Assembly: GCA_023015825.1 (NCBI GenBank)
Contig: JALKAW010000001.1
Coordinates: 310,001 to 374,000 of the forward strand
DNA length: 64,000 nucleotides
Origin: Flavobacteriaceae bacterium S0862
GTDB taxonomy: Bacteria > Bacteroidota > Bacteroidia > Flavobacteriales > Flavobacteriaceae
Reading direction: 5' to 3'
A model generated the notes under the pieces. It made no database searches, was not told the DNA's origin, and was given only the letters and a program-made list of their open reading frames with translations. Shown one piece after another: positions 47,064-56,707 of this stretch. Position 1 is the stretch's first letter. Each line of letters begins with the position of its first letter. The position numbers and the translations under genes are program-made.

Positions 47064-47300
47064 CTAGCTTACTTTTCTTTTCATATTATTTAATGAATAT
47101 TGTAATGCTCCAGAAGGGCACTTATTTATTTGTTCAATAATTCGTTTGGATTTTGTTCCGTCTAAATTAATCCATGGTATCACAGAGGTCCTAAAAACTT
47201 GAGATAGTTCTTTAGCACACTTTTCAGCGTGAATGCATTTACAAGGTTCGAAGGTTACTGTAATGTCTTCATTACTGAAGATGTTGTCTTGAGTTTCCAT
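47064..47300 (-). CDS. Small (4Fe-4S) mono-cluster protein (Fer4_19/YjdI-like)
   Basis: A 78-residue protein with the divergent mono-cluster pattern: FEPCKCIHAEKCAKELSQVF (about residues 17-36) gives three spaced cysteines and NKCPSGALQY (about 59-68) the fourth. Such proteins carry one [4Fe-4S] cluster and probably pass electrons; no partner is evident. Shares the bidirectional terminator with the DUF3467 gene. The 173 bp upstream hold nothing recognised. Confidence 0.82.
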   Translation of the reverse strand: METQDNIFSNEDITVTFEPCKCIHAEKCAKELSQVFRTSVIPWINLDGTKSKRIIEQINKCPSGALQYSLNNMKRKVS

Positions 47301-47473
47301 AAGTAGTTCACGTTTGGGGTTATGAATCTATTTTAAATGTATAAACACTAAATGCTAAGTATTTAAATGATCGTTGAAATGTACGATAATTACGATTAAA
47401 AACAAATATATGTTGATTTTTTAGACGAATAGCATTTTAGCTATATCACAATAATATGATAACTCACTGATTT

Positions 47474-49063
47474 TTAGCTGTATTCAGAAGTTAAATGGAA
47501 TTTTATACTTGGATATTTCTGTTGGGTCATTTGCAATGAGAACATAGAATCAGCTAGAAATACGAGTTGATTTTGTTTGTCTTTTGCTAAAAAACGTTGT
47601 TTTACACGTAAAAATTCTTTAAACTCCTCATTATTTTTATCTGTTGGTTCTACCCAACAGGCTTTATGTACATTCAAGTTTTCATAGGTGCACTTAGCTC
47701 CATATTCGTGTTCAAGTCTGTATTGTATCACTTCATATTGTAGTGCGCCAACTGTTCCAATTACTTTTCGTCCATTTAAATCAAGTGTAAATAATTGCGC
47801 AACACCTTCGTCCATCAATTGGTCAATACCTTTATAAAGTTGTTTAGATTTCATAGGGTCAGCATTATTAATATACCTAAAATGTTCTGGAGAAAAACTT
47901 GGAACCCCTTTATAATTTAAAACCTCTCCCTCGGTAAGTGTATCTCCAATTTTAAATGTTCCAGTGTCCTGTAACCCAACAATATCTCCGGGATATGATA
48001 TATCCACAATTTCTTTTTTCTCTGCAAAAAAAGCATTAGGACTTGAGAATTTCACCTTTTTATTATGTCTCACATGCAAATAAGGCTTGTTTCTTTCAAA
48101 AGTTCCAGATACTATTTTAATAAATGCTAAACGATTTCTATGGTTAGGATCCATATTGGCATGAATCTTAAATACAAAACCAGTAAATTTTTTCTCCTCA
48201 GGTTTTACTAATCGTTCTTCACTTTGTTTTGGTCTTGGTTTTGGCGCTATTTCTACAAAGCAATCTAATAACTCACGAACACCAAAGTTGTTTAAAGCTG
48301 ATCCAAAAAACACTGGTTGCAAATTACCATTTAGATATTCTGTTTTATCAAATTTTGGATAAATGCCTTCAACCAATTCTATTTCATCTCTTAAAGTTTG
48401 AGCTGTATTTTCACCTACTAATTTTGTAAGCTCTTCTGATGCTAAATCTGAGATCTCAATAGTTTCCTCGATATTTTTCCGACTATCACCACTAAATAAG
48501 TTGACATTCTTTTCCCATAGATTGTAGATACCTTTAAAGTCATAACCCATGCCTATTGGAAAACTCATTGGTGTAACGGTTAAACCTAATTTTTGCTCTA
48601 CTTCATCTAATAAATCAAAAGCATCTTTACCTTCACGATCTAGTTTGTTTATAAACACAATCATTGGAATATTACGCATTCTACAAACTTCAACAAGTTT
48701 TTCAGTTTGTTCCTCCACACCTTTCGCAACATCAATAACAACAATTACACTATCAACAGCAGTAAGGGTTCTAAAGGTGTCTTCGGCAAAATCTTTATGA
48801 CCTGGTGTATCAAGAATATTAATTTTTATGCCATTGTATTCAAAAGCCAAAACCGAGGTTGCTACCGAAATTCCACGCTGACGCTCAATTTCCATAAAAT
48901 CACTCGTCGCACCTTTTTTAATTTTATTACTTTTTACTGCTCCTGCTTCTTGTATCGCACCACCAAAAAGTAATAACTTTTCTGTTAAGGTTGTTTTACC
49001 AGCATCTGGATGTGAAATAATACCAAAGGTTCGTCTGCGCTCTATTTCTTTTAAAAAACTCAT
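47474..49063 (-). CDS. prfC: Peptide chain release factor 3
   Basis: A 529-residue translational GTPase. G1 is SHPDAGKTTLTEKLLL (about residues 17-32), then QRGISVATSVLAF, DTPGHKDFAEDTFR and INKLDREGKDAF, a domain II containing KIHANMDPNHRNRLAFIKIV, and a C-terminus TVGALQYEVIQYRLEHEYGA; all are RF3-specific. It recycles RF1/RF2 from the ribosome. Stands alone; a possible -7 element lies at 49086-49093. Confidence 0.96.
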   Translation of the reverse strand: MSFLKEIERRRTFGIISHPDAGKTTLTEKLLLFGGAIQEAGAVKSNKIKKGATSDFMEIERQRGISVATSVLAFEYNGIKINILDTPGHKDFAEDTFRTLTAVDSVIVVIDVAKGVEEQTEKLVEVCRMRNIPMIVFINKLDREGKDAFDLLDEVEQKLGLTVTPMSFPIGMGYDFKGIYNLWEKNVNLFSGDSRKNIEETIEISDLASEELTKLVGENTAQTLRDEIELVEGIYPKFDKTEYLNGNLQPVFFGSALNNFGVRELLDCFVEIAPKPRPKQSEERLVKPEEKKFTGFVFKIHANMDPNHRNRLAFIKIVSGTFERNKPYLHVRHNKKVKFSSPNAFFAEKKEIVDISYPGDIVGLQDTGTFKIGDTLTEGEVLNYKGVPSFSPEHFRYINNADPMKSKQLYKGIDQLMDEGVAQLFTLDLNGRKVIGTVGALQYEVIQYRLEHEYGAKCTYENLNVHKACWVEPTDKNNEEFKEFLRVKQRFLAKDKQNQLVFLADSMFSLQMTQQKYPSIKFHLTSEYS

Positions 49064-49085
49064 TTTGTTTGTTGCAATTGGGATG

Positions 49086-49093
49086 CAAATATA
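49086..49093 (-). promoter_or_regulatory. Candidate prfC -7 element
   Basis: On the minus strand TATATTTG, 22 bp upstream of the prfC ATG, fits TAnnTTTG. No clear TTG at the right distance. Confidence 0.4.
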
Positions 49094-49188
49094 GGATTAT
49101 TAGACCTAATAAATATAATTGATGCCATTCGTTTTTAAATCTATGTCTGGGTTGCTGTTATTATAAAATATCTTGGTATTTTTACATT

Positions 49189-49728
49189 ATGAGAGAGGAA
49201 CAAGTCATTCTAGTAAACAAAAACGACGAGCAAATAGGTTTAATGCCTAAAATGGAAGCTCATGAAAAAGCAGTGCTGCATCGTGCATTTTCAGTATTTA
49301 TTTTTAATGATAAAAATGAATTAATGCTGCAACAACGTGCTTTAAGTAAATATCATTCACCTGGACTCTGGACTAATACGTGTTGTAGTCATCAACGTGA
49401 TGGTGAAAGTAATATAGAAGCAGGTAAACGACGTTTACATGAAGAAATGGGATTTGTAACTGAGTTAAAAGAAACGACGTCATTTATTTATAAAGCTCCT
49501 TTTGATAATGGATTGACTGAACATGAACTAGACCATATCATGGTAGGTCATTACAATGAAGAAGCAAGCATAAATCCTGATGAAGTTGAATCTTGGAAAT
49601 GGATGGATACAGAAGATATAAAAGTTGATATGGCTTTACATCCAGAAAAGTACACTGCTTGGTTTAAAATTATTTTTGATAAATTCTACGAACATATAAA
49701 TTTAGTTGATAATGAAGGTAACGGTTAG
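49189..49728 (+). CDS. idi: Isopentenyl-diphosphate delta-isomerase (type I)
   Basis: A 179-residue Nudix-fold isomerase. LHRAFSVFIFNDKNELMLQQ, then the active-site cysteine in TNTCCSHQRDGE (about residues 63-74), RRLHEEMGF as Nudix-like helix and TEHELDHIMVG. It interconverts IPP and DMAPP for isoprenoid, quinone and carotenoid synthesis. It overlaps the next gene (queD) by 17 bp, so they are translationally coupled. Confidence 0.95.
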   Translation: MREEQVILVNKNDEQIGLMPKMEAHEKAVLHRAFSVFIFNDKNELMLQQRALSKYHSPGLWTNTCCSHQRDGESNIEAGKRRLHEEMGFVTELKETTSFIYKAPFDNGLTEHELDHIMVGHYNEEASINPDEVESWKWMDTEDIKVDMALHPEKYTAWFKIIFDKFYEHINLVDNEGNG

Positions 49729-50122
49729 TAGAAAAGCACATTTTAATGCTGCACATAGATTGTATAGAAAAGATTGGAGTTACGAAAAAAACGACGAGGT
49801 TTTTGGTAAATGTAATAACCCAAATTTTCATGGCCATAACTATGAATTAATTTTGAGTGTGACTGGAGATATTGACCAACAAACAGGGTATGTAATTGAT
49901 ATGAAGGTGTTAAAAGATATTATTAAAGAAGAAGTTGAAGATGCTTTTGATCATAAAAACCTAAATATTGAAGTTCCTGAATTTAAAGACTTAAATCCAA
50001 CCGCTGAAAATATTGTAGTGGTTATTTATAATAAAATCAAACCAAGACTTAAGGCATCCTTTGATTTGGAAATTACACTCTACGAAACACCTCGTAATTT
50101 CGTAACCTATTCAGGAAACTAA
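49712..50122 (+). CDS. queD: 6-carboxytetrahydropterin synthase / 6-pyruvoyl-tetrahydropterin synthase family
   Basis: About 136 residues from ATG 49712 (a TTG two codons earlier is less likely). The zinc-binding histidines are in FNAAHRL (about residue 14) and FHGHNYELI (about 43-51), and the catalytic cysteine is in FGKCNNPN. The C-terminus ITLYETPRNFVTY is typical. It makes a pterin from dihydroneopterin triphosphate, for queuosine in most bacteria. It sits between idi and manA, an order common in flavobacteria without a known metabolic reason. QueD versus PTPS is not decided. Confidence 0.88.
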   Translation: MKVTVSRKAHFNAAHRLYRKDWSYEKNDEVFGKCNNPNFHGHNYELILSVTGDIDQQTGYVIDMKVLKDIIKEEVEDAFDHKNLNIEVPEFKDLNPTAENIVVVIYNKIKPRLKASFDLEITLYETPRNFVTYSGN

Positions 50123-50125
50123 TTC

Positions 50126-51097
50126 ATGAAAAATCACTTATATCCACTTAAGTTTCAGCCTATTTTAAAAGAAAAAATTTGGGGAGGAACAAAACTCAGA
50201 ACCTTTCTCAATAAAGAAAGTGATGCTAAAAATATTGGAGAAAGTTGGGAAATTAGTGATGTTGATGGCGATACTTCTATTGTAAGTAATGGTGAATTGA
50301 AAGGTGCAACTCTCAAACAATTACTATCAGCATATCAAGAACAACTTATTGGTAAAAAGAATTTTGACGCATTTGGAGAAAAATTCCCATTGTTAATAAA
50401 ATTTATTGATGCTAAAGAAGATTTATCTATTCAACTTCACCCAAATGATAAGTTGGCAGCAAAGCGTCATAATTCTTTTGGTAAAACCGAGATGTGGTAT
50501 GTGATGCAAGCGGATGATGACGCTAATTTAATTGTAGGATTCAATCAAAAAATAACACCAGAGGTATATTTAAAACACTTAGAAGGTAAAACGCTTACCA
50601 AAATTTTAAATTTTGAACACGTAAGGGAAGGTGATACCTATTTTATTGAAGTTGGGCGAGTCCACGCTATTGGAGCAGGAGTGATGTTGGCAGAAATTCA
50701 ACAAACAAGTGATATTACCTATCGTGTGTATGATTGGGATAGGAAAGACGACCAAGGTAATGAGCGAGAACTACATAACGATTTAGCAATTGATGCTATT
50801 GATTTTGAAATGGATGAGGATTTTAAAGTGCTATATTCAACGCAAGAAAATCAATCAAACAAGATGATCTCTTGCCCTTATTTCACAACAAATTTTTTAC
50901 ATCTTACTCAAACTATCAAAAAGGAGAATTATCATGATTCCTTTATGATATATATGTGTGTTGATGGGGAGGCAAACATAAATATTGAAGGTTTTTCTGA
51001 AACAATTAAGAAGGGAGAAACGATATTACTTCCTGCAACTTTACAACATTTTGAAATTGAAGTAAACAATGCAAAACTTTTAGAGGTTTATGTATAA
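50126..51097 (+). CDS. manA: Mannose-6-phosphate isomerase, class I
   Basis: A 323-residue cupin-type isomerase. LSIQLHPNDKLAAKRHNSFG (about residues 93-112) and KTEMWYVM provide zinc ligands, followed by GRVHAIGAGVMLAEIQQTSD (about 177-196) and ITYRVYDWDR. It converts fructose-6-P to mannose-6-P, feeding GDP-mannose for glycans such as those made by the locus at the window start. 3 bp after queD. Confidence 0.93.
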   Translation: MKNHLYPLKFQPILKEKIWGGTKLRTFLNKESDAKNIGESWEISDVDGDTSIVSNGELKGATLKQLLSAYQEQLIGKKNFDAFGEKFPLLIKFIDAKEDLSIQLHPNDKLAAKRHNSFGKTEMWYVMQADDDANLIVGFNQKITPEVYLKHLEGKTLTKILNFEHVREGDTYFIEVGRVHAIGAGVMLAEIQQTSDITYRVYDWDRKDDQGNERELHNDLAIDAIDFEMDEDFKVLYSTQENQSNKMISCPYFTTNFLHLTQTIKKENYHDSFMIYMCVDGEANINIEGFSETIKKGETILLPATLQHFEIEVNNAKLLEVYV

Positions 51098-51104
51098 AAT
51101 TCCG

Positions 51105-51112
51105 TAATTTTG
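51105..51112 (+). promoter_or_regulatory. Candidate -7 element before 51135
   Basis: TAATTTTG fits TAnnTTTG, 23 bp before the ATG. No clear -33 TTG. Confidence 0.35.
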
Positions 51113-51134
51113 CTAAAATTAATTTTACTATAAA

Positions 51135-51404
51135 ATGGCAAACGTTAGAAATTTAAAAAAGGATATAAATTACGTTCTTGGAGATATTATTGAAGCAGTT
51201 TATTTTTGGGAATATGAAAATACAGATAAAGACACCAAAAAAAGTGAAGCAATAATTGATGAAGCTATTGAAACTTTTGACGAGCTAATCGCAAAAGTTA
51301 ATGATAAGAGTGTCGAAGATAAAAAAGCACACTTTAAAAGTATCAATGAAGAGCTTGAATCTAAAGGTCGAGCTTTAATTGAAAAAATAAACAAACTAAA
51401 ATAA
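51135..51404 (+). CDS. Small helical hypothetical protein
   Basis: An 89-residue, charged, cysteine-free protein. Nearly the whole length reads as two amphipathic helices (NLKKDINYVLGDIIEAVYFW and EAIIDEAIETFDELIAKVND), suggesting a helical hairpin or coiled coil. No signal or membrane segment. It resembles conserved small flavobacterial proteins of unknown function. It ends at a bidirectional terminator and may have its own promoter. Confidence 0.72.
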   Translation: MANVRNLKKDINYVLGDIIEAVYFWEYENTDKDTKKSEAIIDEAIETFDELIAKVNDKSVEDKKAHFKSINEELESKGRALIEKINKLK

Positions 51405-51432
51405 AAAAAAGCGCTTTAAGCGCCTTTTTTTT
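51403..51432. terminator. Bidirectional terminator
   Basis: GCGC (51411-51414), loop TTTAA, GCGC (51420-51423), flanked by A8 and T8 runs that extend the pairing. It separates the small helical protein gene from the convergent DUF4369 gene. Confidence 0.75.
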
Positions 51433-52132
51433 ATTGATTATCTTCTTCTTTTCGTTGTTTTATAAACTTGTCTAATTCAACACCGTATTTAGAACTTGCT
51501 ATATGCTTAGGCAATGATTTATAAATTGTGTCTAAATAAGTGATATTAGTATCATAAATTTCAGACAAAGCAATATAAGGTGCTACTTCACTATCTTTAT
51601 TATTAATAGCAAAATTTATTGCGTAACGATACTTACTTTTTAATAGATTATTTGCTTCTTTGGTTTTTGCATTAGCTTCTGCCGTATCTCCACTCACTTG
51701 TGCCTCTAATTGAGCTTTAATAATATCTAGATTTTTATTGTTAAATTGAGTTATCATATTTTTAAACTCAGTATATTTCTCTTGTTGAGAAGACCCTTTA
51801 ATTGTATGTTTAAAAGGGAAATCTTTTAATGTCGCATTAATTTCGGTAATACCTTTATCAGCAAAAAAAGCTATTCTAGAATCTTCAGAACTATTTTTAT
51901 CAAGCATTAATAATAAAACTTCAGGTTCTTCAAGATCACTGTGTAAAGTAAAAGCTCCTTCACCATTAATAACCATTGAATCTAAAGCTACTAAAGAAGA
52001 GTCTCGTAGTTGCTGAAGATAAACAGTTCCTTTCTTTAATCCTTTAATTGTTCCAGTAACTGTTAAATCGGCTTCTTTTTTACCGCAAGAAATAATAGTA
52101 AATATTACTAATAGAAATATGAGCTTTTTCAT
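51431..52132 (-). CDS. DUF4369 domain lipoprotein
   Basis: A 233-residue protein with a lipoprotein signal (LVIFTIISCGKK, Cys16). The mature N-terminus VTGTIKGLKKGTVYLQQLRD ... INGEGAFTLHSDLEEPEVLL is the DUF4369 domain, which in Bacteroidota often precedes a thioredoxin/AhpC domain. Here the C-terminal redoxin domain is missing; the remainder is helical (KEANNLLKSKYRYAINFAIN). Periplasmic or surface lipoprotein, function unknown. Confidence 0.84.
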   Translation of the reverse strand: MKKLIFLLVIFTIISCGKKEADLTVTGTIKGLKKGTVYLQQLRDSSLVALDSMVINGEGAFTLHSDLEEPEVLLLMLDKNSSEDSRIAFFADKGITEINATLKDFPFKHTIKGSSQQEKYTEFKNMITQFNNKNLDIIKAQLEAQVSGDTAEANAKTKEANNLLKSKYRYAINFAINNKDSEVAPYIALSEIYDTNITYLDTIYKSLPKHIASSKYGVELDKFIKQRKEEDNQ

Positions 52133-52179
52133 GTATAAAATTTTATGTCGGCAAATATCTTATAATAATTTATTATATA

Positions 52180-53487
52180 CTAACTGGCTGCAGCTATTTT
52201 CATTAATTCTGCACAAAACATAGCACCATAAGTTCCAACCACGTAACCAAAAACAGCCAATAAAACACCTACAGTTGCCAATGACGGATGGAATGCTGCC
52301 GCAACTACTGGTGCAGAAGCAGCGCCTCCAATATTTGCTTTACTACCAACAGCTAAAAAGAAATAAGGTGCTCTAATTATTTTAGCAATTAAAAACATTA
52401 ATGCTACATGTATTATCATCCATATTAAACCAACAATTATTAATCCTGGGTTATCTGCAATTTTAGTAAGATCCATTTTCATTCCTATACTTGCTACTAA
52501 AATCCAAATAAACACACTACCGAGCTTACTGGCTCCGGCGCCTTCGTATTGCTTAAACCTTGTAAAAGATAGCGCGATCCCTAAAACAGTTGCGATAGAT
52601 ATCATCCAAAAGAATTGTGAGCCAAATGAAGACATCGCAGAAGTTGTATCACTAACAGCATCAAAATTAGATTTAAGGAAACTTGATATTCCTGATGCGC
52701 CAAAATGAGATATTCCAACGACAGTAAAAGCAATTCCTAAAATAACCATATAATCTGCTAAACTTGGGTTTCTTGAAATTCCAGCAGCATAATTTGACAC
52801 TTTTTCTTTAAGGACTTCAATAGCACTCGTATCTGCCTTTAACCACTTATCAATTTTTTCAGATTTACCAATTCCAAGTATTAATATAGCCATCCAAATA
52901 TTGGCAACAACTATATCTACTATAACCATGCCTGCATAATTTTCGGTATTATAGCCATAAATTTCTAACATTGCTGCTTGATTTGCTCCTCCACCAATCC
53001 AGCTTCCAGCTAATGTTGATAAACCTCTCCATACCGCATCTGGGCCAGCACCACCAACTGTTTCAGGCGACACTATTGAAACCAATAATACAGCTATAGG
53101 ACCTCCAATAATAATACCAACGGTTCCTGTTAAAAACATGATAAGTGCTTTTGGACCAAGGTTGTAAATGGCTTTTAAATCGATACTTAATGTCATTAAA
53201 ACTAAAGCCGCAGGCAGTAAATATCTACTTGAAATATAATATACTTGCGATGAGCCTTCGATGACCTCTCCAGATTCTGTTATTTTTGTCCATTCGGGAG
53301 CAATAATGCCTAACGTTGTTAAAACACCTGGAAGCATATATGCCATTAAAAGTGCAGGGATGTACTTATAGAATTTTTGCCAATAGGGTTTTACACTTGT
53401 AGATGTATAAAAAACAAATCCTAACATAAGCATCAATAGACCAAATACAATTGTGTCATCAGTAAATAAAGGTGAAGTATCTTCCAT
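52180..53487 (-). CDS. DUF819 family integral membrane protein
   Basis: A 435-residue protein with about ten to twelve transmembrane segments. Family features include the N-terminal LFTDDTIVFGLLMLMLGFVF, WRGLSTLAGSWIGGGANQAA (about residues 168-187) and the C-terminal GSKANIGGAASAPVVAAAFH (about 383-402), glycine-rich blocks that resemble ion-coupled exchangers. The transported substrate is unknown. It stands between a DUF4369 lipoprotein gene and a degraded DUF5916 gene on the same strand. Confidence 0.86.
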   Translation of the reverse strand: MEDTSPLFTDDTIVFGLLMLMLGFVFYTSTSVKPYWQKFYKYIPALLMAYMLPGVLTTLGIIAPEWTKITESGEVIEGSSQVYYISSRYLLPAALVLMTLSIDLKAIYNLGPKALIMFLTGTVGIIIGGPIAVLLVSIVSPETVGGAGPDAVWRGLSTLAGSWIGGGANQAAMLEIYGYNTENYAGMVIVDIVVANIWMAILILGIGKSEKIDKWLKADTSAIEVLKEKVSNYAAGISRNPSLADYMVILGIAFTVVGISHFGASGISSFLKSNFDAVSDTTSAMSSFGSQFFWMISIATVLGIALSFTRFKQYEGAGASKLGSVFIWILVASIGMKMDLTKIADNPGLIIVGLIWMIIHVALMFLIAKIIRAPYFFLAVGSKANIGGAASAPVVAAAFHPSLATVGVLLAVFGYVVGTYGAMFCAELMKIAAAS

Positions 53488-53610
53488 TTATAATTAGTTT
53501 AAATATGTCGTAAAATAAGAAAATAAAATATTCTTTACGGTTTGTGTTAAATAAAAAAGCACCATTCTTTAATTTTAAAATGATGCTTTTTAGAGTTGGT
53601 TGTAAAATAA

Positions 53611-55802
53611 TTATATATTAATCCAGTAGGTTAATTTTACATTGAAAGATCTCACTCGAGGCGCAAAAATGTTGTCTGTAAAATAGTTGTCGTTATACAC
53701 AACAAATAAATCGGATAATGGTGCAAAACGCGATTGTAACCTTGTGTTTATACTAAAATTATCTCTTTGACTACTATATTGAACAAAGGTTGCCCAAAAT
53801 ATATTTTTATTAAAAGTAACGTCAAACTTTGGTCCAATTAACCAAATAGAGGCATCTGGATATGGATCTGGCAGATTAATTTTATCATAATTTATTTGTA
53901 CTGAAGCAGAAAAATAAGGTTGTAATCTCCATGACATCATTCCGCCTAGAGAATATTTTTTGCCATTATAAAATTGGCCAATTGATGGACTTATATTATA
54001 TGAAAATTGTTTTCTTTGATCTGACCTATAGTTGGCTTCAAAACTTGTATAATGATAATCTTCGTTTCCAGGAGGGGAGTGCCACCATCAGTTCTAGTAG
54101 GGTCAAAACCATCGTAAAGATGTGTGAACCTGTTATTCATTTGAAGCTCTATATTTGATGTGTTTTTTAATTCTGCATTCCAACTGGTTACAATTGTGTG
54201 ATCGGATTTTTCAAAATCTAATTCGGGTCTCCATAAATAGAAAGGCATAACCGAAATACTATGTTTTTGAATGGCTCCTGTTTTTGGCCAAAACACACGT
54301 TCAATTCTTGGGCTTATTTTAAACACATCTGTTCTTCTAATGAAACCTAAATCTGACCTGAAATTTTCTCCAACGAAAACAGCACCGAAACGAAAATTCC
54401 AATTTCTGCTATTGTATTCTGTTGTTGCACCAGAAGAAATATCTTTCCCACTAGTGTCTGGCGAGAATGATTTATGAAAAAAGTACTTACCTATCCATGA
54501 ATTATCTTTTGATGCTAATCGGTAATCTACTCCAAAAACGCGGTTGTATTTGTCTTCATTGGCTAAAAAATCATAATCCTTAGTCGCTTGTTTATTGATA
54601 AACATGAAACTGATGTTGGAACGATTAAAAAGCTTGTGTTGAGCAGTTATTACTGAATTATTTGTAGCTGGAATTTCATTAGCTAAATCTTCGGCTGTTT
54701 GCATATTTAAAATACCAAGACGAAGATTATTGCTTATTTTTCCACTAAGTCTAACGCCCGCAATAATATCGTTCTCAATACTATTATCATCTGTATCTCT
54801 TGCTATACCTATGCGCCTTGAGAAAAAAGGATTAGCATCTCTATTGTTCCCAAAATCGGCAAATAAGTCACTATTTTCTATAAAAAACTGTCTTCTTTCT
54901 GGTAATGAAACTTCAAATCTCGTTAAGTTTGTGACTTGCTGATCAACTTCAACTTGAGAAAAATCTGGGTTGAATGTTAGGTCAAGGTTCATGCTATTGC
55001 CTATAGTCATTTTTGCATCTCCACCATACTTAAAATCTTCAGTTGTTGTTCCGTTTTCGTAATCTTTCCCAACCAAACCATTCACATAAGGAATAATAGA
55101 AATGGGTGTTTTTGAGTTTCCTAGAGGTTTTTCAAAAACCATATCTCCCATATATGCTAAGCTGAAAATAGGTTGGTTTTGTGGTATTTGTATCCAAGTA
55201 TTTTGTTCGTTAGCTTGTGTATCAAAATGATAGCTGTTAAAACGCCATTTAGTTTCTCCTTCTCGATATTTAAATGCTGAAAAAGGTATAATCCATTCAA
55301 CAGTATAGTAATTGTCTTGAACCACAGTTTCACTTCGCCATTTGGTGTCCCATGCAGTATTAAAACCTCATAATTCATTACCACCACCTGAGAGTAAAAT
55401 TTCACGTTGTACTCCAGCTGGATTTGTGCCAAATATAAAGGCATTTGTACCATCGTTAAAAGTATCAAACATCAAAGTGATATTGTCGCTGCCTCCAGCT
55501 CTAAAATCACGACGTAATGATGGAATCACAAAATTATTTGAAGGTGCATTGACTTTCATTCCAATATATAAATTGGTATCGTCAAAGAGCATTTTTATAT
55601 CTGCTTGTTGCGTCGCTTGTAGAGAATCAGTCGGAAAATATTGCCAGAAATTTGTAGCAGATTCGGCATCATTCCAAACCGATTCATTTAAGTTTCCATC
55701 TAGAACAATAGGTGTATTTATATATTTTACGACAAATGATTTGTTTTGACTAAACCCAATTGAAATTGAGAATAACGTAAGTAGCAATAATGTGTTTTTC
55801 AA
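53611..55802 (-). pseudogene. DUF5916 outer-membrane protein gene with an in-frame stop and a frameshift
   Basis: Restored, the product would be about 730 residues: a signal peptide (LFSISIGFSQ), an N-terminal CBM9/DOMON-like domain (VLDGNLNESVWNDAESATNF) and a DUF5916 beta-barrel region. Two lesions break it. The codon at 55370-55368 is TGA, in GGGNEL-stop-GFNTAWDTKW, with the same frame continuing at once. In the GGAGGGG run at 54071-54077 one base is missing: the reading leaves frame after TRTDGGTPL and the expected PGNEDYHYTSFEANYRSDQR continues in the next frame to the end LTYWINI. A substitution plus an indel suggests real decay, although the indel alone could be a sequencing error. Confidence 0.85.
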
Positions 55803-55880
55803 TGTAAAGTTTCGTTGGTTAGTATAAAATTAAAAGAATAATTACTAATCTTACTACTATTGAAAAACTTTAAGATTGTT

Positions 55881-56039
55881 TTAAGACTTTTTTGGTTCTC
55901 TCTTGGCGTCTTTAAGACTTTGCATGAGCATCCATTCTATTTGACCATTGGTACTTCTAAACTCATCAGAAGCCCATTTTTCAATAGCTTTTAACATATC
56001 TTCATTTACTCGCAATGCGAAAGCTTTTTTCTTCGCCAT
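55881..56039 (-). CDS. Arc-family ribbon-helix-helix DNA-binding protein (52 aa)
   Basis: A 52-residue protein beginning MAKKKAFALRVNEDMLKAIE and ending KDAKREPKKS. The beta strand (KAFALRV) followed by two helices (EDMLKAIEKWASDEF and TNGQIEWMLMQSL) is the MetJ/Arc fold, which binds operators as a dimer through the strand. It is the last gene of the SPFH operon, 6 bp after the DUF1648 gene. It could regulate that operon by binding the ATGATAT repeats at 57747-57784; this is an inference. Confidence 0.85.
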   Translation of the reverse strand: MAKKKAFALRVNEDMLKAIEKWASDEFRSTNGQIEWMLMQSLKDAKREPKKS

Positions 56040-56045
56040 GTTAAT

Positions 56046-56549
56046 TTATTTATTCATTTTTCTCATATATACAAATATTATAATTGGTAGAATAATGCTA
56101 ACACTAATAACTACAGGTACAAACCAAGTGCCAAGATTGAATTGTTTACCAAAAGCAGATTCTACTATCATATACGTTATATATGTCATTAGCAGTACGC
56201 AAAGAAAGTTTACTACTCTTACTATACGAGTGCTAAATTTGTAATTTTTTAAAGCATTTTCCTCGGTAATATTTACCATATAGTTATGCGTATGTGGGTA
56301 TTTATTTAATATAAATAAACCAATATACATAGCTGTTGCAATAATTGGGATTATCCAAACAGTTTGCCTACTTCCATATCCATTTGGTTCTCCAGCTCCA
56401 TTAAAATGAGTTGCTATCGTGTCTGGAAGCTCCATATAATTAACAATGCAATAAACCCACATTAAAATAAGTAATGTTATTGAGATAAATTCGATAATAA
56501 CATCTACCGTTTCAAAAGGTACTTTTATACGAGGCCTTTTGTTATCCAT
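56046..56549 (-). CDS. DUF1648 domain membrane protein
   Basis: A 167-residue protein with four predicted transmembrane helices. The segment MELPDTIATHFNGAGEPNGY (about residues 39-58) is the DUF1648 hallmark, found in SdpI-like immunity proteins and other small membrane proteins. Its ATG overlaps the stop of the DUF4177 gene (TAATG), showing translational coupling within the SPFH operon. Function unknown. Confidence 0.85.
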   Translation of the reverse strand: MDNKRPRIKVPFETVDVIIEFISITLLILMWVYCIVNYMELPDTIATHFNGAGEPNGYGSRQTVWIIPIIATAMYIGLFILNKYPHTHNYMVNITEENALKNYKFSTRIVRVVNFLCVLLMTYITYMIVESAFGKQFNLGTWFVPVVISVSIILPIIIFVYMRKMNK

Positions 56550-56707
56550 TACCTGTTTTTGTCACGTTCAAATACAATAAAATAGGCGCTTTGTGCAATA
56601 TGTGATACTACCCAGCCTTCTCGTGCATGTTGATTTAAAGTGTCCTCTAATCTTTGATTTCTTTCTTTAAACCCTAATTTAGGTGCTACAACTTTATATT
56701 CTTTCAT
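56549..56707 (-). CDS. DUF4177 domain protein (52 aa)
   Basis: A 52-residue protein: MKEYKVVAPKLGFKERNQRL, then EDTLNQHAREGWVVSHIAQS and FIVFERD. The pattern YKVV ... LE..LN..a..GW.v is DUF4177, a small cytoplasmic fold of unknown function. Its ATG overlaps the stop of the preceding 60-residue gene (ATGA) and its stop overlaps the next start (TAATG), so it is coupled on both sides. Confidence 0.82.
   Translation of the reverse strand: MKEYKVVAPKLGFKERNQRLEDTLNQHAREGWVVSHIAQSAYFIVFERDKNR

Noticed and set aside
55368-55370. TGA as a selenocysteine codon in the DUF5916 gene
   Set aside because: The family has no known selenocysteine there, no SECIS-like hairpin is evident just downstream, and the same gene carries a frameshift.
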